A DNA stretch of 36,121 nt from Trujillonella endophytica (GTDB lineage Bacteria; Actinomycetota; Actinomycetes; Mycobacteriales; Geodermatophilaceae), in assembly GCF_900110555.1 (NCBI RefSeq), contig NZ_FOEE01000023.1:1-36121 (forward strand). The letters are read 5' to 3'. Of the stretch, positions 1 to 8,649 are shown one piece after another. A program made the position numbers and the translations under genes. Every line of letters starts with the position of its first letter. The stretch's first letter is position 1. The notes beneath the pieces are model-generated. The model was not told the origin of the DNA. It saw only the letters and a list, made by a program, of their open reading frames with translations, and ran no database searches.

Positions 1-281
1 CCCTGGCGCACCTGGCCGGGATCAGCCCCCTGCCGGCCAGCTCCGGACGCACCGACCGCCACCGGCTCAACCGCGGCGGCGACCGCGCCGCCAACAACGC
101 GATCCATCGGATCGTGCTCTGCCGGATGCGCCACGACGACCGCACCCGCGCCTACGTCGCCCGCCGCACCGCCCAGGGACTGAGCAAGAAAGAGATCATG
201 CGCTGCCTCAAGCGCTACGTCGTCCGTGAGGTCCACACCGCGCTACTCGCCGACTTTGACGACCTGGTCTCCACTGCTTGA
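1..281 (+). mobile_element. IS110-family transposase, C-terminal part (cut by window edge)
   Basis: Reading from base 3, an open frame of 92 residues ends at TGA 279-281. It carries the conserved C-terminal block of IS110-type (DEDD plus Transposase_20) transposases: AGISPLPASSGRTDRHRLNRGG-like sequence with the SSG and RLNRGGDR motifs, then NNAIHRIVLCRMR, YVARRT and the KKEIMRCLKRYVVREV helix. The N-terminal DEDD RuvC-like domain lies outside the window, so intactness cannot be judged. Bases just after the stop (about 277-297, ending GGAGCATC) resemble the short right end I associate with IS110 elements, which lack classical terminal inverted repeats; that boundary is inference. Its position beside a cluster of nuclease-helicase genes suggests a mobile or accessory region. 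Confidence 0.85.
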
Positions 282-524
282 CGCCGATAGGAGCATCCGC
301 TGTGCCAACCGTCAGCAAGGGACCTCCTCAAGGTTGATCCGAGACGCTAGCGTCCCTATCCGACTTTTCGACTGCTCTTCAGCGCCGGCTACCTCCACGG
401 TGGGACTATCCACTTCCTGGGGAGCATTTCTCGCGGGCAGGCGGGTGCACCCCGACCAAGTCGCAGGCTGCCTGACCCGCTGCCTTCCATCTGCGGAAGA
501 CCTGGCGACTGAGGCTGTCCGAAC
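282..524. other. Non-coding stretch after the IS110 gene
   Basis: No credible gene. It contains a perfect 12-base palindrome GACGCTAGCGTC at 343-354 and AGGGAC/GTCCCT arms flanking it. The palindrome could be IS-end or terminator-like structure; no function can be assigned. Confidence 0.5.
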
Positions 525-3500
525 TCAGCCGACGATGGTCGCCATCTCGACGAGTCGACACAGCGCATTGACCTGGCGCAGCTGCTCCGGTGTCCGCACC
601 GCGGCGCCCAGCAGTTCCTCGCTCATCACCACGACCGCCAGCGCCTTCGCCCGGGAGACCGCGACGTTGAGGCGGTGCAGGTCGTAGAGGAACGAGACGC
701 CGCGCGGGGCGTCCTCCGCACTGGTCGAGGTCATCGAGTAGATGACGACCGGCGCCTCCTGCCCCTGGAACTTGTCCACCGTGCCGACCCGGGCGCCATC
801 CGGCAGCAGTGACCGGATCAGCCCGACCTGGTTGTTGTACGGCGCGACGACGAGCACGTCCTCCGCGCCGATCCGCGAGCTGACTCCTTCGGCATCGACC
901 CAGCCCACGCCCTGCAGCGACTCCCACAGCGAGGCCACCGCGGACGCCTCGTCCGCGCACGCCGCCGACGACGCCCGCGTGTGCTCGACGAACCGGACAG
1001 CGAGCCCGCTGGCCCACCCGTTCACCGCGATCCGCTCGCGGCCGGCCGCCGACTCCAGCCGCCCCTCGTACGCCAGGTCGGAGACGAAAGCGGTCAGCGC
1101 GGGGTGCATCCGGTAGGTGCGGTCGAGGAAGATCCCCCGCCCGGGAGGAACGGTCGGGTGCCCCTCCAGTAGGTGCTCCAGCGCCGAGAGCCCCGACTCC
1201 CCCGGGTGCACGGCCTGCGTCGGCTGAGCCAGCTGCTGCGGGTCGCCGAGGAGCACGAGCGAGCGAGCGGACCGCGCCACGGCGACGGCGTTGGCCAGCG
1301 AGAACTGCCCGGCCTCGTCGATGACCAGCACGTCGACGGCCTCGGCCAGCCCCGGCCGGCACCAGAACCACGACGTCCCGCCGACCAGCTGCGCCGACCC
1401 GTCGAGCAGCCGCGCCTCGACGTCGGCGGCGTCCTTGGACCACTCGACGCCCGGCGCGCCGCAGGCCTGGTGCTCGTCGCACTTCTGCAGCGCCGGCCGG
1501 CCGACGGCCTTCAGCACGTTGCCGATCACCGCGTGGGACGTCGCCGTGACGCCGACCTTCTTGCCCGCGTCGAGCAGCTCGCGGATCAGCCGGGACGCCG
1601 CCCGCGTCTTCCCGCTCCCCGGCGGCCCCTGCACCGCGAGCACCTCGCCGTCCAGGGCAACCCCGAGCCGGACGACGGCGTCGCCGGCCTCCTCCCCCGG
1701 CAACCGACGGCAGTCGGCCGGGACGACCCGGTCGAGCAGCGCCTGCGGGAGGCAGGGGCGACCGGCGAGGACGTCGTCCGCGGTGGCCGCGATCGACTCG
1801 CGCATCGGCTTGTCGTCGAGCGGCCCCTCCGGACCCAGACCGCGGACCGCAGCCGGCGGCTTGGTGCTCTTGACGACGACCCGCCCACCGACCGCGTCGA
1901 TCTCGCGCACCTCGCCGACGCGCGCACGGGTGGCGACGTCGAACGCCTTCGACCCGACCGAGAGCTTGGTGTCCTGCGCGGGGAAGGTGAACTCGTAGAG
2001 CTTGCTGCGCTTCTCCGTGCCGATCTCGGCGCCGCCGGCCAGCCCGCCGAGCGCCGTCCGGTCCTCGACGAGCTGCTCGTCCTCGAGCTCGCCGCGGCTG
2101 AAGAACTCCCACCAGCCGGGCCGGGCCTCGCGGCGGTGCCACTGCACGAGGTCGCCGAGCAGCGCGTGGCCGCCGTCCTGCAGCCGCTCGACCAGCGCCA
2201 GCTCGGCGACCTCGGCGTCCGAGCGCGGGGCGGGGCCGTCGACGTCCGGCAGCGTCGGTCGCGGCAGCGGGCCGTGCATCGCCTCCAGCTCGGCACGCTG
2301 GGTCTCCAGCCAATCGTGCAGCTCGCGGGTGGAGTCGACGTCGTCGCGGTTGTAGTCCTCGATGGCCTGCAGCCGGGCCGGGTCGCGATCTGCCAGCCAC
2401 TTCTCGTACTCGACGACGCTGGACATGGCGTCGGCGACGTCGCCGGTGTGCTCGCGCCCGTAGAAGGCCTCGACCTTCTTGATCGAGTAGGACTCCTTGC
2501 TGATCCGCATCGACTGGCGGACGACGGGATAGAGGTCGACGAACCGCTCGGCGCGCAGCAGCTGGTCGAGCTCGGCCTCGCGGACGCCGTACCGGCCGGT
2601 GAGTCGCTTGAGCGCGCTGACCTCGTAGGCGGCGTAGTGGTAGACGTGCATGCCGGGGTCGGCGCGCCAGGCCTCGACGATGCGGTCGACGAGGTCGGCG
2701 ACCATGCGGCGCTCCTCGCCGGCGTCGTGCGCCCAGAGGGCGGTGAAGCCGCCCGACCGATCCCCGATGCCGGCGAGGTACTCGAGGCCGTGGTCATCGC
2801 CGGAGAGCGGGTCGCCCTCGAAGTCGAGGTAGAGGTCGCCGGGGCTGGGCTCGGGCAGTCGGGCGAGGCCCTGCGCGGGCTGCGGGTCGAGGAGGGTGCG
2901 GGTCGGCTGCTGGGCGGCCCGGCCGCGGAGCTGCTCGCGGGCCTGGTCACGGAGGCGTTCGCGGGAGGCCCGGCCGATGCCGGTGGCCTTGAGGGTGTCG
3001 TCGTCGGCGGTCGCGAGCTGCTCCAGGGTGGCGACGCCGGCGGCGCGCAGGGCGTCGCGCTGGTCGCGGCGCATGCCCGCGACGAGGCTGAGGTCGTCGG
3101 CGGTGCGGAGCTCGTCCTCGCAGCGCTGCTGCCAGCTGCACTGGTCGCAGTGGCCGATGGGAACGGGGCCGGTGGGCCGCGGGTCGTCCACGAAGGTCTG
3201 GAGCCGGGCGCGGGCGCGGCGGGCGTAGGCGGCGACGTCGACCAGCCGCCACGGGCGCGCCTCGCCGTCGCCGGTGACGACGCTGATGCGCTCCGGCTCG
3301 AGCCCCTGGAGCGCGGCGAGCCGGTCGGCGTAGGTGGCTATCTGCAGCAGGGCCGGCACGGTGATGCGGCGGGCGAGCTTGGCGTCGGCGACCTCGTAGG
3401 ACCAGTCGCCGAGGTTCGACGGCGTTGGCGTCTTCAGGAGGAAGTCGGCCTGCCCGCCCCAGGTGCCGTCGAAGAGGAACGCCTGGTGGACGACGTCGAC

Positions 3501-3773
3501 GCCGGCGCGCATCGCCTCGATCGTGGCAGCTTCGCTGCGCTCCCCCTGCAGCCGGACGACGGTGAGGCCCTGCACCTCCAGCGACTCCAGGTAGCGGAGC
3601 TCGTGGGCGATGCCGAGGCCGGCGATGAGGACGGTCTGGTCGCTCACTCCCTCGGCGGGCGGCTGCAGCCGAGCATCGGCGACGGCCAGGTTCAGCGCGG
3701 TGAGGTGGTGGCACTCCTGGTGCCGGGTCAGGTCGCTGGGGCTGAGAACCAGCCGTCCGTCGAGGCGGTACAC
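525..3773 (-). CDS. TM0106-family RecB-like nuclease fused to RNase H-fold exonuclease and DNA2/NAM7-like helicase
   Basis: A 1082-residue multidomain enzyme. Residues 1-225 form a RecB/Cas4-like nuclease: D110, the EVADAK segment (E127, K132) and QIATY (Q144, Y148) match the PD-(D/E)xK plus QxxxY pattern. C21 together with C209, C212 and C218 fits the four-cysteine Fe-S cluster of Cas4/AdnB-type nucleases. A helix-hairpin-helix follows at about 245-280. An RNase H-fold exonuclease starts with LYLDFEG (D317, E319) and ends near the NRDDVDS segment. The C-terminal half is an SF1 helicase with GPPGSGKT at about 718 and VIDEAGQF at about 818. Start is GTG 3773; an in-frame TGA lies two codons upstream. 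No strong ribosome site is visible. It likely processes nucleic-acid ends; its biological role (repair or phage defence) is inference from domains and neighbours. Confidence 0.9.
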   Translation of the reverse strand: MYRLDGRLVLSPSDLTRHQECHHLTALNLAVADARLQPPAEGVSDQTVLIAGLGIAHELRYLESLEVQGLTVVRLQGERSEAATIEAMRAGVDVVHQAFLFDGTWGGQADFLLKTPTPSNLGDWSYEVADAKLARRITVPALLQIATYADRLAALQGLEPERISVVTGDGEARPWRLVDVAAYARRARARLQTFVDDPRPTGPVPIGHCDQCSWQQRCEDELRTADDLSLVAGMRRDQRDALRAAGVATLEQLATADDDTLKATGIGRASRERLRDQAREQLRGRAAQQPTRTLLDPQPAQGLARLPEPSPGDLYLDFEGDPLSGDDHGLEYLAGIGDRSGGFTALWAHDAGEERRMVADLVDRIVEAWRADPGMHVYHYAAYEVSALKRLTGRYGVREAELDQLLRAERFVDLYPVVRQSMRISKESYSIKKVEAFYGREHTGDVADAMSSVVEYEKWLADRDPARLQAIEDYNRDDVDSTRELHDWLETQRAELEAMHGPLPRPTLPDVDGPAPRSDAEVAELALVERLQDGGHALLGDLVQWHRREARPGWWEFFSRGELEDEQLVEDRTALGGLAGGAEIGTEKRSKLYEFTFPAQDTKLSVGSKAFDVATRARVGEVREIDAVGGRVVVKSTKPPAAVRGLGPEGPLDDKPMRESIAATADDVLAGRPCLPQALLDRVVPADCRRLPGEEAGDAVVRLGVALDGEVLAVQGPPGSGKTRAASRLIRELLDAGKKVGVTATSHAVIGNVLKAVGRPALQKCDEHQACGAPGVEWSKDAADVEARLLDGSAQLVGGTSWFWCRPGLAEAVDVLVIDEAGQFSLANAVAVARSARSLVLLGDPQQLAQPTQAVHPGESGLSALEHLLEGHPTVPPGRGIFLDRTYRMHPALTAFVSDLAYEGRLESAAGRERIAVNGWASGLAVRFVEHTRASSAACADEASAVASLWESLQGVGWVDAEGVSSRIGAEDVLVVAPYNNQVGLIRSLLPDGARVGTVDKFQGQEAPVVIYSMTSTSAEDAPRGVSFLYDLHRLNVAVSRAKALAVVVMSEELLGAAVRTPEQLRQVNALCRLVEMATIVG

Positions 3774-3913
3774 GGCTCAGCCGGCCGTCGGACGGAAGGC
3801 GGCGAGCAGGGTGCAGAGCGGCAAGGTTCCCCCGGAGTGCGGTGAGCGGAAGCCGGTCGAGGCTCGCACGGCCGGACGACGGTTCGGAACCTCCCGCGCC
3901 GCCGAGGCCCCAG

Positions 3914-4864
3914 CTACACGCCTGGGACGCAGTCCCCCTGCCCCAGCTGGGCCAGCCCGCTGAGGTCGCCGGGCGCGAAGTCGGCCACGGCTGTGCTCTC
4001 CCGATACATGATCTGGCTTTGATCCGGGACGTGTGCCAGCCCCACGAGATGCCCTAGCTCATGCAGGACGATGGCGCGGGCCGATGCAATGCCGGCCGGG
4101 TCGGCCAGCATCAGAGCAAAGGCCGTCGCGTCGAGAGCCATCATTCCGGAGACGAATACGCGCGGCCCACCCGTCGGCTCCACATAGGTGCTGCCGGCCA
4201 TGCCGGCGACGTCAGTGGCAAACTCGGGATTCTCGATCTCGGTCTGCCAGGAGACGAGAACGGGCGCCCACCGGTCCCCGTAGCGGTCCGGCTGGAAAGG
4301 CTCCCGATCATCGGTGTCGCCCTCGTCAGTTGCGCCGTCGTAGGTGAACTGCAAACCGGTCACTGTCGAGACTCGTGCGAAGGCCTCGTGGACCAGCGAG
4401 TCAGCCCCAGGTGGGGCGTTGTCGGGACGGATGACGTAGTGGATCGGCCGGCACGGGTCGTAGGCCACCGGCCGATCGCCGTCTTGCTGTTGGGCGACGA
4501 AGACGTACGAACCGTCGCCAGCCGCCGGCGGGGGCGTCCCCAGTGGAGCATCCGCCATCTCGAACCCCGGGGTCGGCCAGTTGATCGGCCGTCCGTCGGC
4601 CGCGACGCTGCTGCCGACGCCTCGCGGATCCACCACGACGGCCGCCAGCACGACCGCTCCGGCCAGCAGCACTAGGAAGACGTTCCGGCGACGTCGACGT
4701 ACCGCACGCAGGGACGCTGACGAGTCGTCCAGTGCCCCGGCTCGCCACGGGGTGGCGACGACCGGGCGGCCGTTCGCTTCATCGATCACCCACTGGGGGA
4801 CGCGGCCGCTGGGTGAAGTACGTGGGCCTCCGGGCGAGTGCCCTTGTCGTCCGCGGTCCTGCAC
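3914..4864 (-). CDS. Membrane-anchored matrixin-type zinc metalloprotease
   Basis: A 316-residue protein. A basic stretch (RRRRR near 56-60) precedes one hydrophobic helix at about 61-77, giving a short cytoplasmic N-terminus and an extracytoplasmic catalytic domain. The active site is HELGHLVGLAH at 268-278, the HExxHxxGxxH zinc motif of metzincins, followed by a Met-turn (IMY, 285-287). This matches the matrixin/M10-like bacterial family, which cleaves extracellular proteins; the substrate is unknown. Start is GTG 4864 with GAGGAG nine bases upstream (4874-4879). It is transcribed toward the RecB-like helicase gene, 140 bases away, so the two may share a transcript, and it is divergent from the DUF3427 helicase. 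No propeptide cysteine switch is obvious. Confidence 0.88.
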   Translation of the reverse strand: MQDRGRQGHSPGGPRTSPSGRVPQWVIDEANGRPVVATPWRAGALDDSSASLRAVRRRRRNVFLVLLAGAVVLAAVVVDPRGVGSSVAADGRPINWPTPGFEMADAPLGTPPPAAGDGSYVFVAQQQDGDRPVAYDPCRPIHYVIRPDNAPPGADSLVHEAFARVSTVTGLQFTYDGATDEGDTDDREPFQPDRYGDRWAPVLVSWQTEIENPEFATDVAGMAGSTYVEPTGGPRVFVSGMMALDATAFALMLADPAGIASARAIVLHELGHLVGLAHVPDQSQIMYRESTAVADFAPGDLSGLAQLGQGDCVPGV

Positions 4865-5025
4865 CCGAGATCACTCCTCATCCGCCACCTTGGATGACGA
4901 ACGATCCGGTCTCGATCTTGTCCAGTCGACCCCTGGATCATCCGGCGCTGCTCCAACGAGTGACGGCCGCGAACGACCATGGGAGCCACAACGAGTCGCA
5001 ACACAAGCGCGGGTTGCTGGCCGGA

Positions 5026-5031
5026 TACGTT
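5026..5031 (+). promoter_or_regulatory. Candidate -10 box of a leaderless promoter
   Basis: TACGTT (TAnnnT) ends seven bases before the ATG at 5039, the distance expected if transcription starts at the start codon. No clear -35 box is visible. Confidence 0.4.
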
Positions 5032-5038
5032 CCCTTAC

Positions 5039-8000
5039 ATGGGGGACGTGCCTGCCGGCCTGTACGAGCACCTGGTCACGGAACGCCTCGGCGTTTCTCT
5101 CGCAGGCCTCCCGGAGGAACTCACTCAGCTGAGCGCCCTGGATCCGGGCGACGCCCACGTCGCGCTGACCCGGCATGTCGCCCAGGCCGCCGCGAAGGCC
5201 CTGCAGTCAGCCGGCGGAAGCGACAGCGATGCTGCCGTGCGACAGGCCGAGCTCGCCAACCGCATCGTCAATGCCATTCGCGGGCTGATGTCGGATACAA
5301 CAGTTGATGACGAGGCAATCCGCACGCCACCCCGGACGCTGCTGGCGATCGCTGACCCAAGCGGCGCACCGGGCCCACCGGCATTCCCGCGGCGGCCGGA
5401 CATCCCGCTCAGCACGAGCGCCCTCCTCGTCAACGGGCCGAACGAGCCGCGTATCGGCAACGAGGTCCAGCGCGAGTTCGCCTCGGCCGACGACGTCGAC
5501 CTCCTCTGCGCCTTCATCAAGTGGCGCGGTCTGCTCCTTATCGAGGACGCCGTCCGCCGGCTGGTCGCGCGCGGCGGGCGGCTGCGCGTCATCACCACGA
5601 CCTACATGGGCGCCACCGACCAGCGCGCGCTCGACCGCCTGGTCGAGCTCGGCGCTGAAGTGAAGGTCTCGTACGAGACCAGGACCACGCGGCTGCACGC
5701 CAAGGCGTGGCTCTTCCACCGGTCGACGGGTCTGTCCACCGCCTATGTCGGCTCGTCGAATCTCTCGCATACGGCTATGCACGACGGGCTCGAGTGGAAC
5801 GTCCGTTTGTCGTCGGTGGAGCAGGCCCATCTGCTCACGACCTTCGAGGAGACGTTCGCCAGCTACTGGGCTGATCCCTCGTTCGAGACGTACGAGCCCG
5901 CGCGCGACGGCGACCGGCTCCGGCAGGCCTTGAACGCCGAAAAGGGCGGCCCCTCCGACCTCCCCATCCAGATCACCTCCCTGGACGTCCGCCCTTTCGG
6001 CTACCAGCGGGAGATCCTCGACAAGCTGGACGCGGAGCGGAACGTCCACCAGCGCTGGCGGAATCTCGTCGTGATGGCCACGGGCACCGGGAAGACCGTG
6101 GTGTCCGCACTGGACTACCGCCGGCTTCGTGCCGCCGGGACAGTCGAAAGCGTTCTCTTCATCGCGCACCGCGAAGAGCTGTTGACCCAGAGCCTCTCCA
6201 CCTTCCGACACGTCCTGCGCCAGGGCGACTTCGGCGAACTCTTCGTCGGCGGCCAGCGCCCGCGTGAGTGGACGCAGGTGTTCGCCTCCGTGCAGTCGCT
6301 GAGCCACCTATCGCTCGATGAACTGGATCCGACCCGCTTCGACCTCGTCGTGGTCGACGAGTTCCACCACGCGGAAGCGGCGACCTACCGCCGTCTCCTG
6401 GAGCACCTGAAGCCCAAGGTGTTGCTCGGACTGACCGCCACACCGGAACGTGCAGACGGCTCGGACGTCCGGTCGTGGTTCGACGGACAAACAGCGGTCG
6501 AGCTCCGGCTGTGGGAAGCACTGGAGCAGGGACTGCTGGCGCCGTTCCAGTACTTCGGCATCCATGACGACGTCGCCCTCGACCAGCTGCGGTGGCGTCG
6601 AGGCCGCGGCTACGACGTCGCCGAGCTGACGAACGTCTACACCGGCGACGACCACCGCGTCCGGCTGGTGCTCCAGGCGGTCCAGGACAAGGTCGAGAAT
6701 CCGCACCGCATGCGTGCGCTGGGCTTCTGCGTGAGCGTCCAGCACGCCGCCTACATGGCGGAGAAGTTCACCGCGGCAGGCATCCCCAGCCGGGCGGTGA
6801 CGGCCACGTCATCCCGTGAGGAGCGGAAGGCCGCCCTCGATGCGCTCCGGGACCGCACCGTCAACGTCCTCTTCGCGGTCGATCTGTTCAACGAAGGACT
6901 CGACATCCCTGCCGTCGACACCGTGCTGTTCCTGCGCCCAACAGAGAGCGCGACAGTGTTCCTCCAGCAGCTCGGGCGCGGCCTGCGGCTGGCGGAGGAC
7001 AAGCCCTGCCTGACCGTCCTCGACTTCATTGGCGCCCAGCACAAGGAATTCCGTTTCGATCTGCGCTTCCGGGCTCTGACAGGAAGCTCCCGTCGAGGTC
7101 TTCAGCGGGACGTCGAAGTCGGCTTCCCGCGGCTGCCGGCCGGCTGCCACATCAAGCTCGACCGTGTCGCCGAACAGGTCGTACTCGACAACATCAAGCA
7201 GTCGCTGACCGTGTCGTGGAAGGGGTTGATCAGCGAGGCGCGCCAGGCGGAGCAGCCGTCGTTGGCCCAGTTCCTCGATGAGACGGGCATCGAGCTGGAG
7301 GACCTCTACCGAGGCAGCGGTCGGAGCTGGCTGGACTTGAAGCGGGCGGCAGGGTGGGACGCTGCTGCCCCCGGACCGGACGACGAACGCCTCCGGGCCG
7401 CCTTCGGCCGGATGCTGCACGTGGACGACGACGAGCGGCTGCGCTTCATTCGCGCCGCCGCCTCAGGCGGAGAAGTGGCCGACGGCGAGCGGTTCAGTCG
7501 TCTGGCCGCGATGCTGCACTTCTCGCTGTGGGGCGCGCGTACGCCGTTCAGCAGCGTCGAGACTGCGCTAGCTCGACTGCTGGCTGACCGCGCCCGAGCC
7601 GACGAGCTGGGCGAGCTCACCTCTGTCCTCCATGACCGCATCGAGCGGGTGACGCCTGCGGTGGAGGTCTCGGGGGCCCGACCGCTCCATGTCCACGCTC
7701 GGTACAGCCGGGAGGAGGCGTTGGCTGCGTTCGGACTCCGCGATCTCAACGGGACGTGGGGGTCCGGCGTGAAGTGGGTGCCCAGCGACCAGGCCGACGT
7801 CTTCTTTGTGACGCTGCTGAAAACCGAAACGCACTTCTCTCCCACGACGATGTACGCCGACCGCGCCATCTCGCCGACGCTGTTCCAGTGGGAGTCGCAG
7901 AACGCGACCGCCGAGCGTTCGCCGACGGGCCAGCGCTACATCAACCACCGCGAGATGGGCACGTCGGTCCATCTGTTCGTACGCGAGTCGAAGACTGCGG

Positions 8001-8143
8001 ACGGAACGCTTGGCACGCCGCCGTACCTGTACGCGGGGCCGGTGTCGTACGTCTCGCACACCGGCGAACGCCCGATGCGGATTCTCTGGGAGCTAGCTCA
8101 CGCGCTTCCGGCCGACGTCTTCCACACCGCCAAGGTTGCTTGA
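5039..8143 (+). CDS. PLD-type nuclease / SF2 helicase / DUF3427 protein
   Basis: A 1034-residue protein. The N-terminal 280 residues include a phospholipase-D-like nuclease domain with one HxK motif (RLHAKAWLF, H220, K222) and the GSSNL loop. A superfamily 2 helicase follows: Walker A ATGTGKT (347-353), DEFHH (440-444), LTATPER, then the second RecA domain ending in QLGRGLRL. The last about 140 residues (FFVTLLKTE, SHTGERPM) match the DUF3427 domain. The family fuses nuclease and translocase, as in type I/III restriction-like enzymes. ATG 5039 is preferred: an upstream in-frame ATG at 4979 adds 20 unlike residues, and a TAnnnT box sits seven bases before 5039. Base composition appears less GC-rich than the lipid genes further right (a spot-checked line at 7021 is about 58 percent GC). 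It converges on the MazG-like gene. Role in phage defence is inference. Confidence 0.9.
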   Translation: MGDVPAGLYEHLVTERLGVSLAGLPEELTQLSALDPGDAHVALTRHVAQAAAKALQSAGGSDSDAAVRQAELANRIVNAIRGLMSDTTVDDEAIRTPPRTLLAIADPSGAPGPPAFPRRPDIPLSTSALLVNGPNEPRIGNEVQREFASADDVDLLCAFIKWRGLLLIEDAVRRLVARGGRLRVITTTYMGATDQRALDRLVELGAEVKVSYETRTTRLHAKAWLFHRSTGLSTAYVGSSNLSHTAMHDGLEWNVRLSSVEQAHLLTTFEETFASYWADPSFETYEPARDGDRLRQALNAEKGGPSDLPIQITSLDVRPFGYQREILDKLDAERNVHQRWRNLVVMATGTGKTVVSALDYRRLRAAGTVESVLFIAHREELLTQSLSTFRHVLRQGDFGELFVGGQRPREWTQVFASVQSLSHLSLDELDPTRFDLVVVDEFHHAEAATYRRLLEHLKPKVLLGLTATPERADGSDVRSWFDGQTAVELRLWEALEQGLLAPFQYFGIHDDVALDQLRWRRGRGYDVAELTNVYTGDDHRVRLVLQAVQDKVENPHRMRALGFCVSVQHAAYMAEKFTAAGIPSRAVTATSSREERKAALDALRDRTVNVLFAVDLFNEGLDIPAVDTVLFLRPTESATVFLQQLGRGLRLAEDKPCLTVLDFIGAQHKEFRFDLRFRALTGSSRRGLQRDVEVGFPRLPAGCHIKLDRVAEQVVLDNIKQSLTVSWKGLISEARQAEQPSLAQFLDETGIELEDLYRGSGRSWLDLKRAAGWDAAAPGPDDERLRAAFGRMLHVDDDERLRFIRAAASGGEVADGERFSRLAAMLHFSLWGARTPFSSVETALARLLADRARADELGELTSVLHDRIERVTPAVEVSGARPLHVHARYSREEALAAFGLRDLNGTWGSGVKWVPSDQADVFFVTLLKTETHFSPTTMYADRAISPTLFQWESQNATAERSPTGQRYINHREMGTSVHLFVRESKTADGTLGTPPYLYAGPVSYVSHTGERPMRILWELAHALPADVFHTAKVA

Positions 8144-8186
8144 GCAGTGAGCTGCCGACTTGGACCTGGCCGGGTGTCCGGAAAAA

Positions 8187-8522
8187 CTAGGGGTGTTCGG
8201 GGGCAATGCTCCTGTAAACGCTGATCGGAAAGCGGTCCTCATTGCGCTGCAGCTTGGCTAGACCCGCGGCGACTAGATTGACGCCGGCCACGTCAGCCAA
8301 GCGCACGAGGTAGAGCAGCACGTCGGCCAACTCGTCGCCGAAACGAGCCTGCAGATCACCTTCGAGCACGGCGTCGGCCGGCAGCCACTGCACCAGCTCG
8401 GCCACCTCGCCGACCTCACCCGTCAGCGCCAGGGTCAGCGACTTGACGTCGTGGAAGCGACCCCACTCCCGAGCCTCGGTGAACTCCCGCATGCGCGCCG
8501 TCAGATCCTCGAGGTCCGCCAC
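8187..8522 (-). CDS. MazG-like nucleotide pyrophosphohydrolase
   Basis: A 111-residue protein of the all-alpha NTP pyrophosphohydrolase class, which hydrolyses (d)NTPs to NMPs and pyrophosphate. The metal-binding signature is present: E36xxE39 in LTGEVGEVAE and E64xxD67 in GDELAD, plus the C-terminal KLQRNEDRFP segment typical of short MazG-like enzymes. GTG 8522 is chosen because the family begins just before ADLEDL; a longer open frame reaching 8717 adds 65 low-complexity residues that overlap the next gene's start. A GATACT box seven bases upstream (8530-8535) would fit a leaderless start. The gene converges with the DUF3427 helicase (43 bases apart) and diverges from the DUF2075 gene. Whether it cleans damaged nucleotides, degrades alarmones or depletes dNTPs during infection cannot be told from sequence. 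Confidence 0.87.
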   Translation of the reverse strand: MADLEDLTARMREFTEAREWGRFHDVKSLTLALTGEVGEVAELVQWLPADAVLEGDLQARFGDELADVLLYLVRLADVAGVNLVAAGLAKLQRNEDRFPISVYRSIAPEHP

Positions 8523-8529
8523 GCGGATC

Positions 8530-8535
8530 AGTATC
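8530..8535 (-). promoter_or_regulatory. Candidate -10 box for the MazG-like gene
   Basis: On the minus strand GATACT ends seven bases before GTG 8522, consistent with leaderless transcription. It departs from TAnnnT at position 1, so support is weak. Confidence 0.25.
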
Positions 8536-8649
8536 GGTGACCGGCGCGGCTCGGAACCGCCTCTACAGTGACGCCAGCGGCCCGACAGGCTTCCTCGCAA
8601 GGACATGCCCCCACCCGCACGTTGATTCGTGCTGCCCGGGGACAGGTCC

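Noticed and set aside
1173-3845. Long plus-strand open frame opposite the RecB-like helicase
   Set aside because: Antisense shadow of a well-supported gene; sequence is low-complexity Arg/Gly/Leu and shows no domain.
4979-5038. Upstream ATG 4979 as the DUF3427 start
   Set aside because: Adds 20 residues without family features; the 5039 ATG has a leaderless -10 and a better N-terminus.
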